DNA from: Sacculina carcini | Lineage: Eukaryota > Arthropoda > Thecostraca > Sacculinidae | Assembly: GCA_916048095.2 (NCBI GenBank) | Contig: OU696587.1 | Span: 5,255,993 to 5,319,992 of the forward strand | DNA length: 64,000 bases | Direction of reading: 5' to 3' | Part shown: piece by piece, positions 12,401-20,433 of the stretch | Position numbering within the stretch: the stretch's first letter is position 1 | Layout of the letters: every line of letters begins with the position of its first letter | Made by a program: the position numbers and the translations under genes | Notes under the pieces: generated by a model | Told to the model about the DNA's origin: nothing | The model's input: the letters and a program-made list of their open reading frames with translations, nothing else | The model's database searches: none

Positions 12401-14451
12401 GCCGCTGCCCCACTGCCGTCCAACTGACTCGACTCAAACAGCGACACACCAGCAGCGGCAGCAGCGGCGGCGCCGGCGCTGAATGTCGCGTCCAAACTGC
12501 TGCCGTCGTCGCTGTCGGTCAGGTCGAGCTTCTCAACCTTGATCGACGCACCGGCGCCACGACGTACACCACCGCCGCCGCCGTCCGGCTCCATCGAACA
12601 CGACGCCGCTGCCGCCGCCGCCGACATTGCTGCCGCATCCGTCATGCTCGGCGGCAGACACAGCGGATAGTTGTGGTGACGCGACTCGACAGCGGCGGCG
12701 GCGGCAGCGGGAGCGGCATTGTGGCACTGCGACTGAGAAGTGGCCACATCATCACCACTGACCACCACCACGACGCCGGCGGGAGACAGACGTCCGTCAG
12801 CCGCGGCGGCGGCCGTACAATCGCCAGTGGATATGTCCACCGGCTCAATGTCCGACACACGGACGCGCTTGGCCGGCGGAGGCTGTTGCGATAGTGGCGT
12901 GGACGGTGGAGAGTGAATGACAACCACAGGTGACGCGGCGGCGGGATAGTCAAACGTTGAAGACGAAGAAGGGCCGACGACCACGGCGGAGGAGGAATTG
13001 GCCGGCGTGTTGGCGGCATGCGGCCAGCAGGTGGACGAAGAGGAGGATGACGAATGGGCGGGCGGACTCAGCGAGCGACGCGACTTGCCACGACTACTCA
13101 ACGGCGTGTGTTGCTGCTGTTCTTGCTGTTTTGTCTGATTCAACACACACACACACATGTATACATGTAGATGAATACATAGATGCATGTAGGAAAACGC
13201 ACACACACACACTCTCACAGACCCGAACGCAAACACAGAAACAAACACTCAAACAAGCGTACATAAGCACACACACACACACGCACACGCATACACGTAA
13301 ATTAATACATAGATACATGTAGAAAAACGCACACAGAAACACAGACCCAAATGCAAACACACCAGCTTACATAAGCGCATGTACACAAAGACGAACACAC
13401 ACATAGACGGCGGAGGTGGCAGTCACCTTGCTGGTGGAAGCAGGAGTCGCGGAGGAGGAGCCCTCCTCGTCCTCGTCGCCGGTCAGCCCGCGCACCTGCA
13501 ACATCTCGGCCGTCTTGAGGAAGCTGGCCAGCTGGTTCTGCGCCACATTCACCTCGCCCTTGTAGACAAACTCGACGACGGCGGCGATGTCGCTGTACGA
13601 CGTGTCCTTGAGGAAGAACACTGGATGCTGACACGGATTCTCCTGAACGACACACACACACACACACACGACAGTGGAAACAGGCTGTATGTACCCGCTA
13701 CAGGTGTGAAACCACAGATAGAAGGCACAGCAGTAGACAAGAAAACGATGCCGACGTGTTTTTTCTAGTTATAAATATGAGCTTTCAAGTAGCTCAGTCA
13801 GTGGCTGAACACAGGCGTTGAATTCTCGTGTATGAAGAGGTTCGTGGTTCGAATCCTGGCCCGGGTTCGTTTATCAACATATAACAGGTCATTGTTATAT
13901 TAGCTCTTAAATCTGAATCTTCCTGTGTGTGCGTGTTTTCCGGCTGAAACTAACTTGCGTCTTATTGAAATTAACAAATAATAATTCAAATGAGAGGGAA
14001 ATTATTTCATAAAAATGCATAATTCATAAAAAACGGGTATAGGAAACACTTTTACCAACCAGAAAAAGAGTGCACAAACCAAGATCAGCAAGGAATTCGA
14101 CATAATTTCGGCATAACAAAACAGACTTCAAATGTGGGCTCACAAAAACAATACCTGCGCAAATACTACACAAAAATTATATGCGTAAATATTCACAAAT
14201 TCCCAAATTCACAAACAAACAAATGAACATCCATTACTCAAGATTCCAACAACACTCAAATAACCCACCTTGAGGAGATCGCGGAAATAAGGACTACATG
14301 CAGACAACATCATTCGATGAGCTTTAATCTTGAGACCTTCACAGCACAATGTGATATCAACCAGCTCTTCATCCTGCCGAAGGTTGTCGAACACGGACGA
14401 AACACTCTGATGATAGTTGTTCCATTTTAAACAGAATTTCTGACTATCCAT
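942..14451 (-). CDS. BTB-zinc-finger transcription factor gene with seven alternative C2H2 terminal exons (Broad-complex-like)
   Basis: Gene-level entry. Common exons: 14451-14269 (61 codons, phase 0), 13642-13427 (72 codons, phase 0) and 13134-12297 (279 codons plus 1 nt). Seven terminal exons then follow: 8498-8245, 7101-6917, 6720-6269, 5099-4717, 3581-3373, 2586-2282 and 1135-942. Each has an AG acceptor that leaves two bases to complete the split codon, and each ends in its own stop. The BTB part keeps [33 protein letters not shown] and SFLKTAE, closest in my memory to Broad, with Lola, Fruitless and Tramtrack as relatives. Such proteins are nuclear regulators that dimerise through BTB and choose DNA targets through the alternative fingers. 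In Broad, exon choice is tied to ecdysone-driven moulting; that role here is inference. The orthology call is moderate, while the BTB-ZF architecture is clear. Confidence 0.88.
1260..1589 (+). mobile_element. hAT-type MITE, family A, copy 1
   Basis: Ends are CAGTGGTTCCCAAATT and GGCTGGGAACCACTG, flanked by TTGTGGCA (1252-1259) and ATGTGGCA (1590-1597), an 8-bp target duplication with one mismatch. No coding sequence. Internal landmarks are GGTACGTGTACCACTAG and CAGCTGGTGGAGAAG. Confidence 0.85.
2282..2586 (-). CDS. BTB-ZF gene, alternative terminal exon 6 (two C2H2 fingers)
   Basis: Acceptor gtgttgcag then GC completes Gly. About 45 residues lead into finger 1 ([22 protein letters not shown]), then HRGET and finger 2 ([21 protein letters not shown]). 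A short tail ends [10 protein letters not shown]. The frame is open further upstream, but the only acceptor with the right phase near the finger region is the one used here. Confidence 0.83.
2587..3372. other. Interval between terminal exons 5 and 6
   Basis: Non-coding by inspection; no repeat recognised. It must contain the exon 5 3' UTR if that exon has its own poly(A) site. Confidence 0.5.
3373..3581 (-). CDS. BTB-ZF gene, alternative terminal exon 5 (two C2H2 fingers)
   Basis: Acceptor ttttggcag then AC completes Asp. The exon encodes DTGALSERR, finger 1 ([22 protein letters not shown]) and finger 2 ([22 protein letters not shown]), and ends ..ISSSMPR. The compact linker is HMGRTTC, in the place of the usual HTGEKP. 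It shares the SSRLSEHR recognition helix with terminal exons 6 and 7. Confidence 0.85.
4153..4370. mobile_element. MITE with 28-bp perfect terminal inverted repeats
   Basis: Left end 4153-4180 and right end 4343-4370 are perfect reverse complements over 28 bp, starting GCTAAATGTGTAAGGATTC. The AT-rich centre has no open frame. A weaker relative lies at 33430-33603, sharing ATGAAAAATATAGA.AC and a GTTCTTGAATCCTTA right end. Both copies are followed by CTAGACCACAT, so the true end may be slightly further out. Confidence 0.78.
4717..5099 (-). CDS. BTB-ZF gene, alternative terminal exon 4 (two C2H2 fingers)
   Basis: Acceptor ttggctcag then GT completes Gly. After a short basic, Gly/Ala-rich lead come finger 1, [22 protein letters not shown], and finger 2, [22 protein letters not shown]. 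The roughly 60-residue tail ends in acidic residues (NIDSDEILD). Phase, finger spacing and the HRG linker match the other terminal exons. Confidence 0.85.
5100..6268. other. Interval between terminal exons 3 and 4
   Basis: No exon seen. A short patch of AGTTACTTTG-type repeats is at 5688-5740, similar to the repeat at 39478. Otherwise featureless. Confidence 0.5.
6269..6720 (-). CDS. BTB-ZF gene, alternative terminal exon 3 (two C2H2 fingers, long Ser/Pro tail)
   Basis: Acceptor tttggcag then TG completes Val. The fingers are [22 protein letters not shown] and, after [27 protein letters not shown] tail of about 90 residues follows, rich in Ser, Pro and Gln, with a run of S-P pairs near the end ([12 protein letters not shown]). 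This is the longest of the terminal exons at 150 codons including the stop. Finger 1 is most like those of terminal exons 2 and 4 (shared TYRH). Confidence 0.85.
6917..7101 (-). CDS. BTB-ZF gene, alternative terminal exon 2 (one complete C2H2 finger)
   Basis: Acceptor tggtcag then AT completes the split codon as Asp. The exon reads [19 protein letters not shown] and continues [15 protein letters not shown], one intact finger. After it the usual HRG..TTC linker and second finger are absent: the frame reads [13 protein letters not shown] and stops about 25 codons later. No second finger is visible in the other two frames. Either this isoform binds with one finger, finger 2 has been lost, or a further splice was missed. 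Confidence 0.72.
7368..7660 (-). mobile_element. tRNA-derived SINE, copy 1
   Basis: Read on the minus strand, it opens with GTGGTGTAGTGGTAGCACAC (A-box-like) and has a B-box-like GCTCGAATCC about 50 bp on. A body shared with the copy at 17566 follows: GCGGAGGAGAATTT, AGCCCCTGTYCAC, TCATGTGTTGTG and CATAAGCTTC. It lies between terminal exons 1 and 2 of the BTB-ZF gene. Confidence 0.75.
8245..8498 (-). CDS. BTB-ZF gene, alternative terminal exon 1 (two C2H2 fingers)
   Basis: Acceptor ttgcag then GC completes the split codon. After a Gly-rich stretch there are two fingers: [23 protein letters not shown] and, after the short linker [27 protein letters not shown]. The exon ends ..PNAVIF and a TAG stop. 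The spacing is C-x2-C-x12-H-x3-H in finger 1 and C-x2-C-x12-H-x4-H in finger 2. It is the terminal exon nearest the common donor, with a 3.8 kb intron between. Confidence 0.85.
10817..11074 (+). mobile_element. hAT-type MITE, family B, copy 1
   Basis: Ends CAGTGGTTCTTAGCC and GTTAAGAACCACTG; flanks ATTTAGAG and ATCTAGAG (seven of eight). The internal landmarks CTCGGACAGAACAGGACAAC and ATCAGCGCTGTTGTGG recur at 45960 and 61866. It lies in the 3.8 kb BTB-ZF intron. Confidence 0.82.
11590..11885 (+). mobile_element. hAT-type MITE, family A, copy 2
   Basis: Starts CAGTGGTTCCCAACC and ends GGTTGGAAACCACTG, near-perfect inverted ends. The internal sequence matches copy 1, including CCAGCTGGTGGAGAAGAAGC and GTGATATCTGATCGAACTGA. 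The flanking duplication is poor (about four of eight bases). Confidence 0.82.
12297..13134 (-). CDS. BTB-ZF gene, common linker exon (low complexity, NLS-like and SUMO-like motifs)
   Basis: Encodes 279 codons plus one base. It starts [16 protein letters not shown] after a gaatcag acceptor and ends ..LLRATSAQ plus G before gtgaca, in phase 1. Most of it is low complexity: Ser, Ala, Gly, Pro and Val runs. Visible short motifs are PPAKRVRV (a basic cluster that could serve as a nuclear localisation signal) and IKVEKLD, which contains the psi-K-x-E sumoylation consensus followed by acidic residues. This is the region between BTB and fingers that all isoforms would share. Beyond its common donor, the open frame reads 14 more codons into intron before a stop at 12254. 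Confidence 0.82.
13158..13385. repeat. Imperfect tandem duplication of about 130 bp in BTB-ZF intron 2
   Basis: Both halves contain AATACATAGAT.CATGTAG, AAACGCACAC, ACAGACCC.AA.GCAAACAC and TACATAAGC in the same order. The repeat fills most of the 292-bp intron between the second BTB exon and the linker exon. Confidence 0.7.
13427..13642 (-). CDS. BTB-ZF gene, exon with second half of BTB domain
   Basis: Encodes 72 residues, [13 protein letters not shown] through [20 protein letters not shown] to [18 protein letters not shown] and a Ser/Thr tail. It joins the preceding exon in phase 0 to give ..[12 protein letters not shown].., which restores an unbroken BTB fold. The acceptor is cgttcag, just after a (TG)n tract; the donor is AAG before gtgact. 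The intron before it is about 626 bp and the one after about 292 bp. Confidence 0.9.
13786..13880 (+). repeat. tRNA-like sequence (SINE head or tRNA pseudogene)
   Basis: It has TAGCTCAGTCAGTGG (A-box-like) and GTGGTTCGAATCCTGG (B-box-like) about 45 bp apart. I could not fold a convincing acceptor or anticodon stem, so it is probably a SINE head or decayed tRNA. It lies in the first BTB-ZF intron. Confidence 0.45.
14269..14451 (-). CDS. BTB-ZF gene, exon with start codon and first half of BTB domain
   Basis: Encodes 61 residues from [16 protein letters not shown] to [10 protein letters not shown]. The exon ends with AAG before a gtgggt donor in phase 0. It holds the first dimerisation strand, the hydrophobic helix around VSSVFDNL and the conserved LSACSPYF of BTB. 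A pyrimidine-rich tract ending in tttcctag lies two bases before the ATG, so an upstream untranslated exon is likely. The start is chosen because BTB-ZF proteins of this class begin right before the FCL(K/R)WNN motif. Confidence 0.9.
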
Positions 14452-15252
14452 GACTAGGAAACCTGCCGACGCAAAATCTCATATTCAAAACAAACCCGAA
14501 GAACACGAGCAAACAATCAAACACTGAAATCCAACCGAACACACCTCACACGCATAGTGAAAGTGGACAAGAACTCCCACGAACAAGTAACTGCAATGAA
14601 ACATAATCAAATACCAAACAGAAATACTAAAACATCAACATTTGGAAAAACAAACCATACGAATTCGTCTCAATTTACAAATAATCAATATCACAGACCC
14701 ACACACAATCAAAGCAAACGTTCCATCATCGACAAAATGGCGACCTCGGGTCGGCCATAATGACATGCTGCCACTCAGGTTTATATGGTCAGACAATATA
14801 CTAGTTCAAATTATTTCATACCAAAATAATACGATACGGTGCGTTATACGTCTAGGAACTATTGGCAAAACTTCATATATATCATTCAATACATTTCACA
14901 AAAATTTCAGTATCATAGAATAATAAACAATCCCAAGAATTGTGAGAATTTTCAGAAATACTAAAAAATATACCCAATTTTTATAAATATACAAGTTCGG
15001 AAACAAACCTCATGTTGAAAATAAACGCTCCGAACACTAAATAGTATGCAGTGTATGAAAACATCTCTCAAAGACCTTGTGTATTTCAAAACATCAGAAA
15101 ATTTATATCAAACATTTCGCAACGAATGGTAATTCTCGTCAATGCATATGGCACACTAGTTAATCACCAACCAAAATATATAACCGGATATTTCAACCAA
15201 AAATATTAGTGCAAGAGGACAAAAAAAATTTCATGAATGATGGAAAACGACT
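14452..15252. other. Gap between BTB-ZF start codon and beta-tubulin 1
   Basis: AT-rich, 0.8 kb. Because an acceptor-like tttcctag precedes the BTB-ZF ATG, the true promoter may lie further up, even across the tubulin gene. No repeat recognised. Confidence 0.5.
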
Positions 15253-15257
15253 TTATT
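15252..15257 (-). terminator. AATAAA polyadenylation signal overlapping the beta-tubulin 1 stop codon
   Basis: The last codons read GAA GAA TAA AGT, so AATAAA runs through the stop codon. If used, the 3' UTR would be only about 10-30 nt. Confidence 0.6.
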
Positions 15258-16433
15258 CTTCATACAACGGTTCCTCCTGCTGTTCTCCTTCGAACTCGGC
15301 CTCGTCGTCGGCGGTGGCTTCCTGGTACTGCTGGTACTCGGACACCAGATCGTTCATGTTGCTCTCGGCCTCAGTGAACTCCATCTCGTCCATACCCTCT
15401 CCAGTGTACCAATGCAAAAACGCCTTGCGCCGGAACATGGCCGTGAACTGCTCCGAGATGCGCTTGAACACTTCCTGGATAGCCGTACTGTTGCCGATAA
15501 AAGTGGATGACATTGTCAGTCCACGTGGCGGAATGTCACACACGGCTACCTTGACGTTGTTAGGAATCCATTCAACAAAGTAGCTGCTGTTCTTGTTCTG
15601 GATGTTGAGCATCTGATCGTCAACCTCCTTCATCGACATACGACCACGGAAAATGGCGGCAACGGTCAGATAGCGACCATGACGAGGATCGCAGGCAGCC
15701 ATCATGTTTTTAGCGTCGAACATCTGCTGTGTGAGCTCGGGAACACTCAAATTCCTGTACTGCTTTGCACTGCGAGCTGTGAGAGGAGCGAACCCAGTCA
15801 TAAAGAAATGCAGACGAGGAAAAGGTACCATATTCACAGCCAGCTTCCTCAAATCCGCGTTCAACTGACCGGGAAAACGTAAACACGTTGTGACTCCGGA
15901 CATACAAAGAGAAACAAGATGATTAAGGTCTCCGTACGTAGGGCTGCTAAGTTTAAGAGTACGGAAGCAGATATCGTATAGCGCCTCATTATCTATGCAG
16001 AATGTTTCATCTGTGTTCTCCACTAATTGGTGAACAGATAATGTGGCGTTGTAAGGCTCTACAACGGTATCAGACACTTTAGGAGACGGAACGACTGAAT
16101 ATGTTTTCATAATTCGATCCGGATACTCCTCGCGGATCTTGGAGATCAAGAGGGTTCCCATTCCTGAGCCGGTGCCTCCTCCCAGTGAGTGAGTCAGCTG
16201 AAATCCCTGCAGACAATCGCATCCCTCGGCTTCCTTGCGCACCACGTCCAACACACTGTCAACCAGCTCGGCTCCCTCAGTGTAGTGACCCTTGGCCCAG
16301 TTGTTGCCCGCTCCCGACTGGCCAAACACGAAGTTGTCCGGTCGAAACAGCCGCCCGAACGGTCCCGACCGCACCGAGTTCATTGTTCCCGGCTCGAGAT
16401 CGACCAGAACACTTCTTGGAACGTATGATCCCG
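15253..16433 (-). CDS. betaTub: beta-tubulin 1, exon 3 (most of the protein)
   Basis: Acceptor ttttacag, then 393 codons from [15 protein letters not shown] to the stop. It contains the GTP-binding GGGTGSG, the [13 protein letters not shown] loop, the MREEF-type helix region in the form [10 protein letters not shown], and [20 protein letters not shown]. Confidence 0.93.
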
Positions 16434-16904
16434 CTGTAAAACACAATGAAATCGCATTTAACGTATATTTCTTGCTATTACATATGTGTTGAATTAGCAT
16501 ATAGAATCACGGTCCCGCTTGTTCATTTTTGACTTGTTCAATAGCTTTGTCGCTCAACTATGAAAACACAACACGGCGGGTAGAATTTTAAGAGTTAAGA
16601 TCAATGCTGGGATATGAATGAGGATACTTGGTTTCCCTGGCTGACGTTGCACAAGAGCTTAACATGTCCCGTAAGACATCGTGGCATTTAAACAGGCTTT
16701 GCGGTTTAAATGCCACGATGGTCGAACAAAGACACGTGACACGGCAAGTAGAGAAAGAAAGAGAGAGAGAGAGAGAGACAGATAGAGATCATCACGAGAT
16801 GAAACACAGAGGTCGAGAGCAAGAGAAGAGCAACAGCCAGACACTATCGGTCAACTGGTGAACAATGGACGACTCGGCAAACAAACCAAATATGGAGCGA
16901 GAGC

Positions 16905-16971
<67 letters not shown>

Positions 16972-18228
16972 ACATTATTGGCAATCACGTGACCATGGGC
17001 ACGCTTGAAACCGGCTGTGCGAATGATGTGTGTGGGCGAATACACACACACACAAACACAAACATACACAAACAAGCAGACAAACATACACTCCAAACAT
17101 GTTCGGCAGATACAGATAGACAAGACGGCATGCATGGCTGTTGAATTGTATTTGACTATCACAACGCAGCCAACATGGACAGCAACATTCATCACGCCCA
17201 GATGAACACATCCAATCACCATCCCACGCTCTGCAATCAGCACGCACACCCTCGCTCGCTCTCTCCTTTTCTCTCTGCTGATCTGCCACACACGACCTTG
17301 GAGAAATATTAAATATGCGTATGGCATACCCATGTACACTGTACACACTCACTGATGTGTGTGTGTGTGTTTTTTTTCGTGAGTGTATGTATATATTATC
17401 ACATAACAGACAAAATCAAAGCACAAATAAATTACAAAAAAACATACACTACACACATGTGTAGGTGCGTATGTGTATGTGTGTGTCACTGTTCGCATGT
17501 GTGTTGCTCTGTATATGAATGTATGTATATATGTAAGTACATCTACATTATCTACTTTGTTGGAATCTGTGGTGTAGTGGTAGCACACCAGCCTCACCAG
17601 CCTCACCAGCAGGAGGTCCGCGGTTCGATGCCCGGCGGAGGAGAATTTCTTTGAGGGAATTCTATAATCCAACAGCCCCTGTTCACACAGAAGTAAATGG
17701 TACCAGAAATCAGTCATGTGTTGTGTCATGCATTCTGGGGAGATGACCCTCTCGAATACGTCTTCCGTCCTTGTGTCGCCATAGTGTGGAGAGGGTCGAC
17801 TCTGCGGTGGCACCTGTGTGTGCATAAGCTTCAGTTTATTCCCGGCCTTCAACGCCAATAGCCTCACCGGTTTGTAATCGGCAGGACTGAGTCAACAGCT
17901 CATCTGCGCCGCCTTCCACAAGCCAAATGGGTCTTTGAATCCTTTTATACTTAGTGTATCCCGGAATATAAGAGAGTTGTCAAGAGTGGAGAAAACGTCT
18001 CTTATATTCGAGGTTCTCTTATATCCGGGGAAAATTAGACACGTAAAGTATAGAAGACGGACCCAAAGAAGTGATCTCTTATATCCCGATCTCTTATATC
18101 CGGGGAAAATTAGACACGTAAAGAATAGAAGACGGACCCGAACAATACTCTTTTAAAACCGGTTCTCCTAAATCCAGAGTTCACCGTATTTTTGTTTCCT
18201 ACGTTGGCCGGTAGCCTATGTGTATGTA

Positions 18229-18267
<39 letters not shown>

Positions 18268-19641
18268 TACTGACAGCTGGCTTCATTGTAGTAGACATTG
18301 ATTCGTTCCAGTTGCAGATCTGAGGTGCCCGCGTAGATGCCATCTGCGCCTATGCCATGTTCGTCCGAGATCACCTCCCAAAACTGACCATATCACATCG
18401 GTTCAACATCCACAACAATTACATTCCAAAAACGTACGCTCTCAAGTTGTACAGGTGAACACAGCGTAGAATTCCAATAGGATACGATTATCAAACAGTG
18501 TAGCCTGGATATAAGAGACCCCGATTATAATAGAGTATTCATTCGGTCCCGTCTCCTATAATTTACGTGTCTAATTTTCCCCGGATATAAGACATTTTTT
18601 CTCCGCTCGCAACAACTCTTGTATCCTTATAACGCCGAGCGGGTCGACTTGGTAGAGTTTGATTCATTGGCTTGCTGTGCTGATAATATCCAGTAAGTAT
18701 TAGCAAGTGCCGACTGTTACAACTTCTACACGATGCACCGATACTATAGTAGAAGAAGGGTGGTAATTTTGTTTCGTGGCAATAGATGCAACGACATCGA
18801 GATCAACAACAAAAAAGCAGTGAAATTTCTGTAAAAACCGATCAAAATTACGGAGTTATAGGATTATATCCAGGTACACAGTACTATCAGAAACACTCGT
18901 TGCGAAAAACGCGAGCAAACATCTGTGATGGGGTATTTTATCACAAGCACTCTTGGTGAAGTGATCAAGCCTTCACGATTCTACCGTAAGCACACACACA
19001 CACACACATGTGTTATCGATTGATCGCGAATTATTTCTGAACGATTGCAAAAAGTACACAAGTAAGAAGTGTCTGTGCCTGTGTTTGTGTGTATGTGTGT
19101 GTGTGTGTGTGTGTGTTGAAGTGTCGGTGACCAACCAATTTTCCTCAATTTACTTTCATTTGTCATCATACTGTGTTCAATAGAACGTTGAAATAAGAGA
19201 AGTACAACTATAACTCTCACAAGAGCACTAGTGGGATTTTCCAAATTCCTCAGTTTAATGCGTTTCTACTCTCAGCTCTGAAAGCTGGCTGTGTATGCAA
19301 GTAATTGGCAGAATAATGAAGAATTACTAGAGGAAATCTGCAAGTGGTTAATTGAAGGTCGAATAAACGGACAAGCGCGTGTTTCTTTCAATCCGCATAC
19401 GAGTATTTTTGTTTCTAGTGACCTCCTGGCATTTTATTTGGCAGAACAACTGAATTGATCGGATTTTTCAGCGAAAAGACCCATCAAGAAAACAGGAAAC
19501 CACATGAAAACAACAGAACAATTGACAAAACCAGTGAAAATACCCATAATTGATGATAGAAAATAAATATTTACATACGCCTACCTTTGAGCCGATCTGA
19601 TTGCCGCATTGACCGGCTTGCAGATGCAAAATTTCCCTCAT
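15253..19641 (-). CDS. betaTub: beta-tubulin gene 1 (divergent isotype, three exons)
   Basis: Exons 19641-19585, 18383-18275 and 16433-15253 join in phases 0 and 1 to give 448 residues, normal for beta-tubulin. It starts [19 protein letters not shown], carrying the MREI tetrapeptide used in tubulin mRNA autoregulation, and has the GGGTGSG nucleotide-binding loop and the [18 protein letters not shown] block. Beta-tubulin pairs with alpha-tubulin and polymerises into microtubules in the cytoplasm. Departures from the canonical neighbour include [12 protein letters not shown] for [12 protein letters not shown], and [11 protein letters not shown] for [11 protein letters not shown] in the M-loop. 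The C-terminal tail is [14 protein letters not shown]. It is the first of three tandem paralogues and probably a tissue-specific isotype. The stop codon overlaps a canonical AATAAA. Confidence 0.93.
16677..16720. repeat. Perfect hairpin, 17-bp arms, 10-nt loop
   Basis: Arms CATCGTGGCATTTAAAC (16677-16693) and its exact reverse complement (16704-16720). It lies in intron 2 of beta-tubulin 1, about 245 bp before exon 3 in the sense direction. No other copy was seen in the window. Confidence 0.85.
16907..16968. repeat. (GT)n microsatellite
   Basis: About 31 uninterrupted GT units in intron 2 of beta-tubulin 1. Confidence 0.95.
17566..17850 (+). mobile_element. tRNA-derived SINE, copy 2
   Basis: Same family as 7368-7660, in plus orientation. 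The A box is GGTGTAGTGGTAGCAC and the B box GGTTCGATGCC. It contains a small internal duplication of CAGCCTCAC. The non-tRNA body aligns with copy 1 to about CATAAGCTTC..TTCCCG. It lies in intron 2 of beta-tubulin 1. Confidence 0.75.
17950..18192 (+). mobile_element. pogo/mariner-like MITE with internal duplication, forward copy
   Basis: Contains two tandem-like copies of a block around TCTTATATCCGGGGAAAATT (18017 and 18092), each followed by AGACACGTAAAG and GAAGACGGACCC. The right end reads CTAAATCCAGAGTTCACCG. It lies in intron 2 of beta-tubulin 1, less than 100 bp past exon 2. Confidence 0.68.
18275..18383 (-). CDS. betaTub: beta-tubulin 1, exon 2
   Basis: It starts [19 protein letters not shown] after gtcag and ends in YYNEAS plus one base before gtcagt (phase 1). 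The joined codon is Ser, giving NEASSGSYVPRS. Exon 2 is only 109 nt because this gene has an extra intron near codon 56 that genes 2 and 3 lack. It lies between inverted copies of one MITE (17950-18192 and 18500-18632). Confidence 0.9.
18500..18632 (-). mobile_element. pogo/mariner-like MITE, reverse copy
   Basis: Inverted relative of 17950-18192: 18562-18592 is a perfect 31-nt reverse complement of both 18017-18047 and 18092-18122. It lies in intron 1 of beta-tubulin 1, on the other side of exon 2. Confidence 0.7.
19585..19641 (-). CDS. betaTub: beta-tubulin 1, exon 1
   Basis: Nineteen codons, [19 protein letters not shown], ending AAG before gtaggc in phase 0. The boundary after residue 19 is the same in all three tubulin genes of the cluster. 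Confidence 0.92.
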
Positions 19642-19791
19642 GATAGCTGAACTGACGGTTCAAACAACACAGTTAGCAGACACAGATAGCAACCAACACC
19701 CAACAATACACGAGACGTGAATCAAGCATGGCCGGGCACACACACACACACCAGCATACATACACGGGCGAGGCAGGCGCCACAGTGGTTG

Positions 19792-19825
19792 TGACGTCAC
19801 AGTGAACTAGCGTGCTCATTGGTGC
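19792..19825 (-). promoter_or_regulatory. CRE palindrome and inverted CCAAT upstream of beta-tubulin 1
   Basis: TGACGTCA at 19792-19799 and ATTGGT (CCAAT on the minus strand's opposite) at 19819-19824, about 150-185 bp upstream of the ATG. A full CRE is uncommon by chance; CREB/ATF-type factors bind it. Function not shown. Confidence 0.5.
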
Positions 19826-20433
19826 AGACCACTTGGTCAGTGTGAGGCTCGGACAAATTCCCTAAAATTATCCCGTACTCTTTCAACGCCACCTAGATAC
19901 AGGCAATGCCACCTAGACTATCTAGGTGACGGTTAGTGACGGTTAGGTGGGGTTAGGTGTAGTTTAGTGACGTTCTTATGGCTATGTATGCCAACGCCAC
20001 CTAGGTGACATTGTGTATGCTTGCCTGGTGAAGAAAGGTTTTAGTTGGGTTGGGTTACAGAGTTTTGGATTTGGACATTTGTCTAGACCTCTTCATGTAC
20101 AACACCCGTCGCGCTGCCCTCTCTACAAAGCTACAATTCTACAAAGCATTTCTTGCACAGATGTCTTGTGCACGTCCTTCTAGCGATGTGTGTCATTTAT
20201 GAGTGTCGCCCAGTGCGCATCTGTGATGTATGAGTCATACAGTATGACACTGCAATACGTGTGCCATTTTTGCAACAATGGTTTATCTGTCTTATCTCTA
20301 CTCTTTCCTACAGTTCAGCTCCCTGTGATCTTCCTGCTCATGTCTAGCAGCGAATTCGGTCTCGGTCAAAGAGCTGATGTCCAAGTGAGTTAGGAGTGAC
20401 CCCACATGTTCCTTAGAATGCCTGACCTAGGGA

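Noticed and set aside
12331-12894. 187-codon plus-strand frame opposite the linker exon
   Set aside because: It lies antisense to a well-supported exon in GC-rich, repeat-like sequence and has no recognisable domain.
13786-13880. Functional tRNA gene
   Set aside because: A- and B-box-like motifs are present, but stems do not fold convincingly. Kept only as a tRNA-like repeat.
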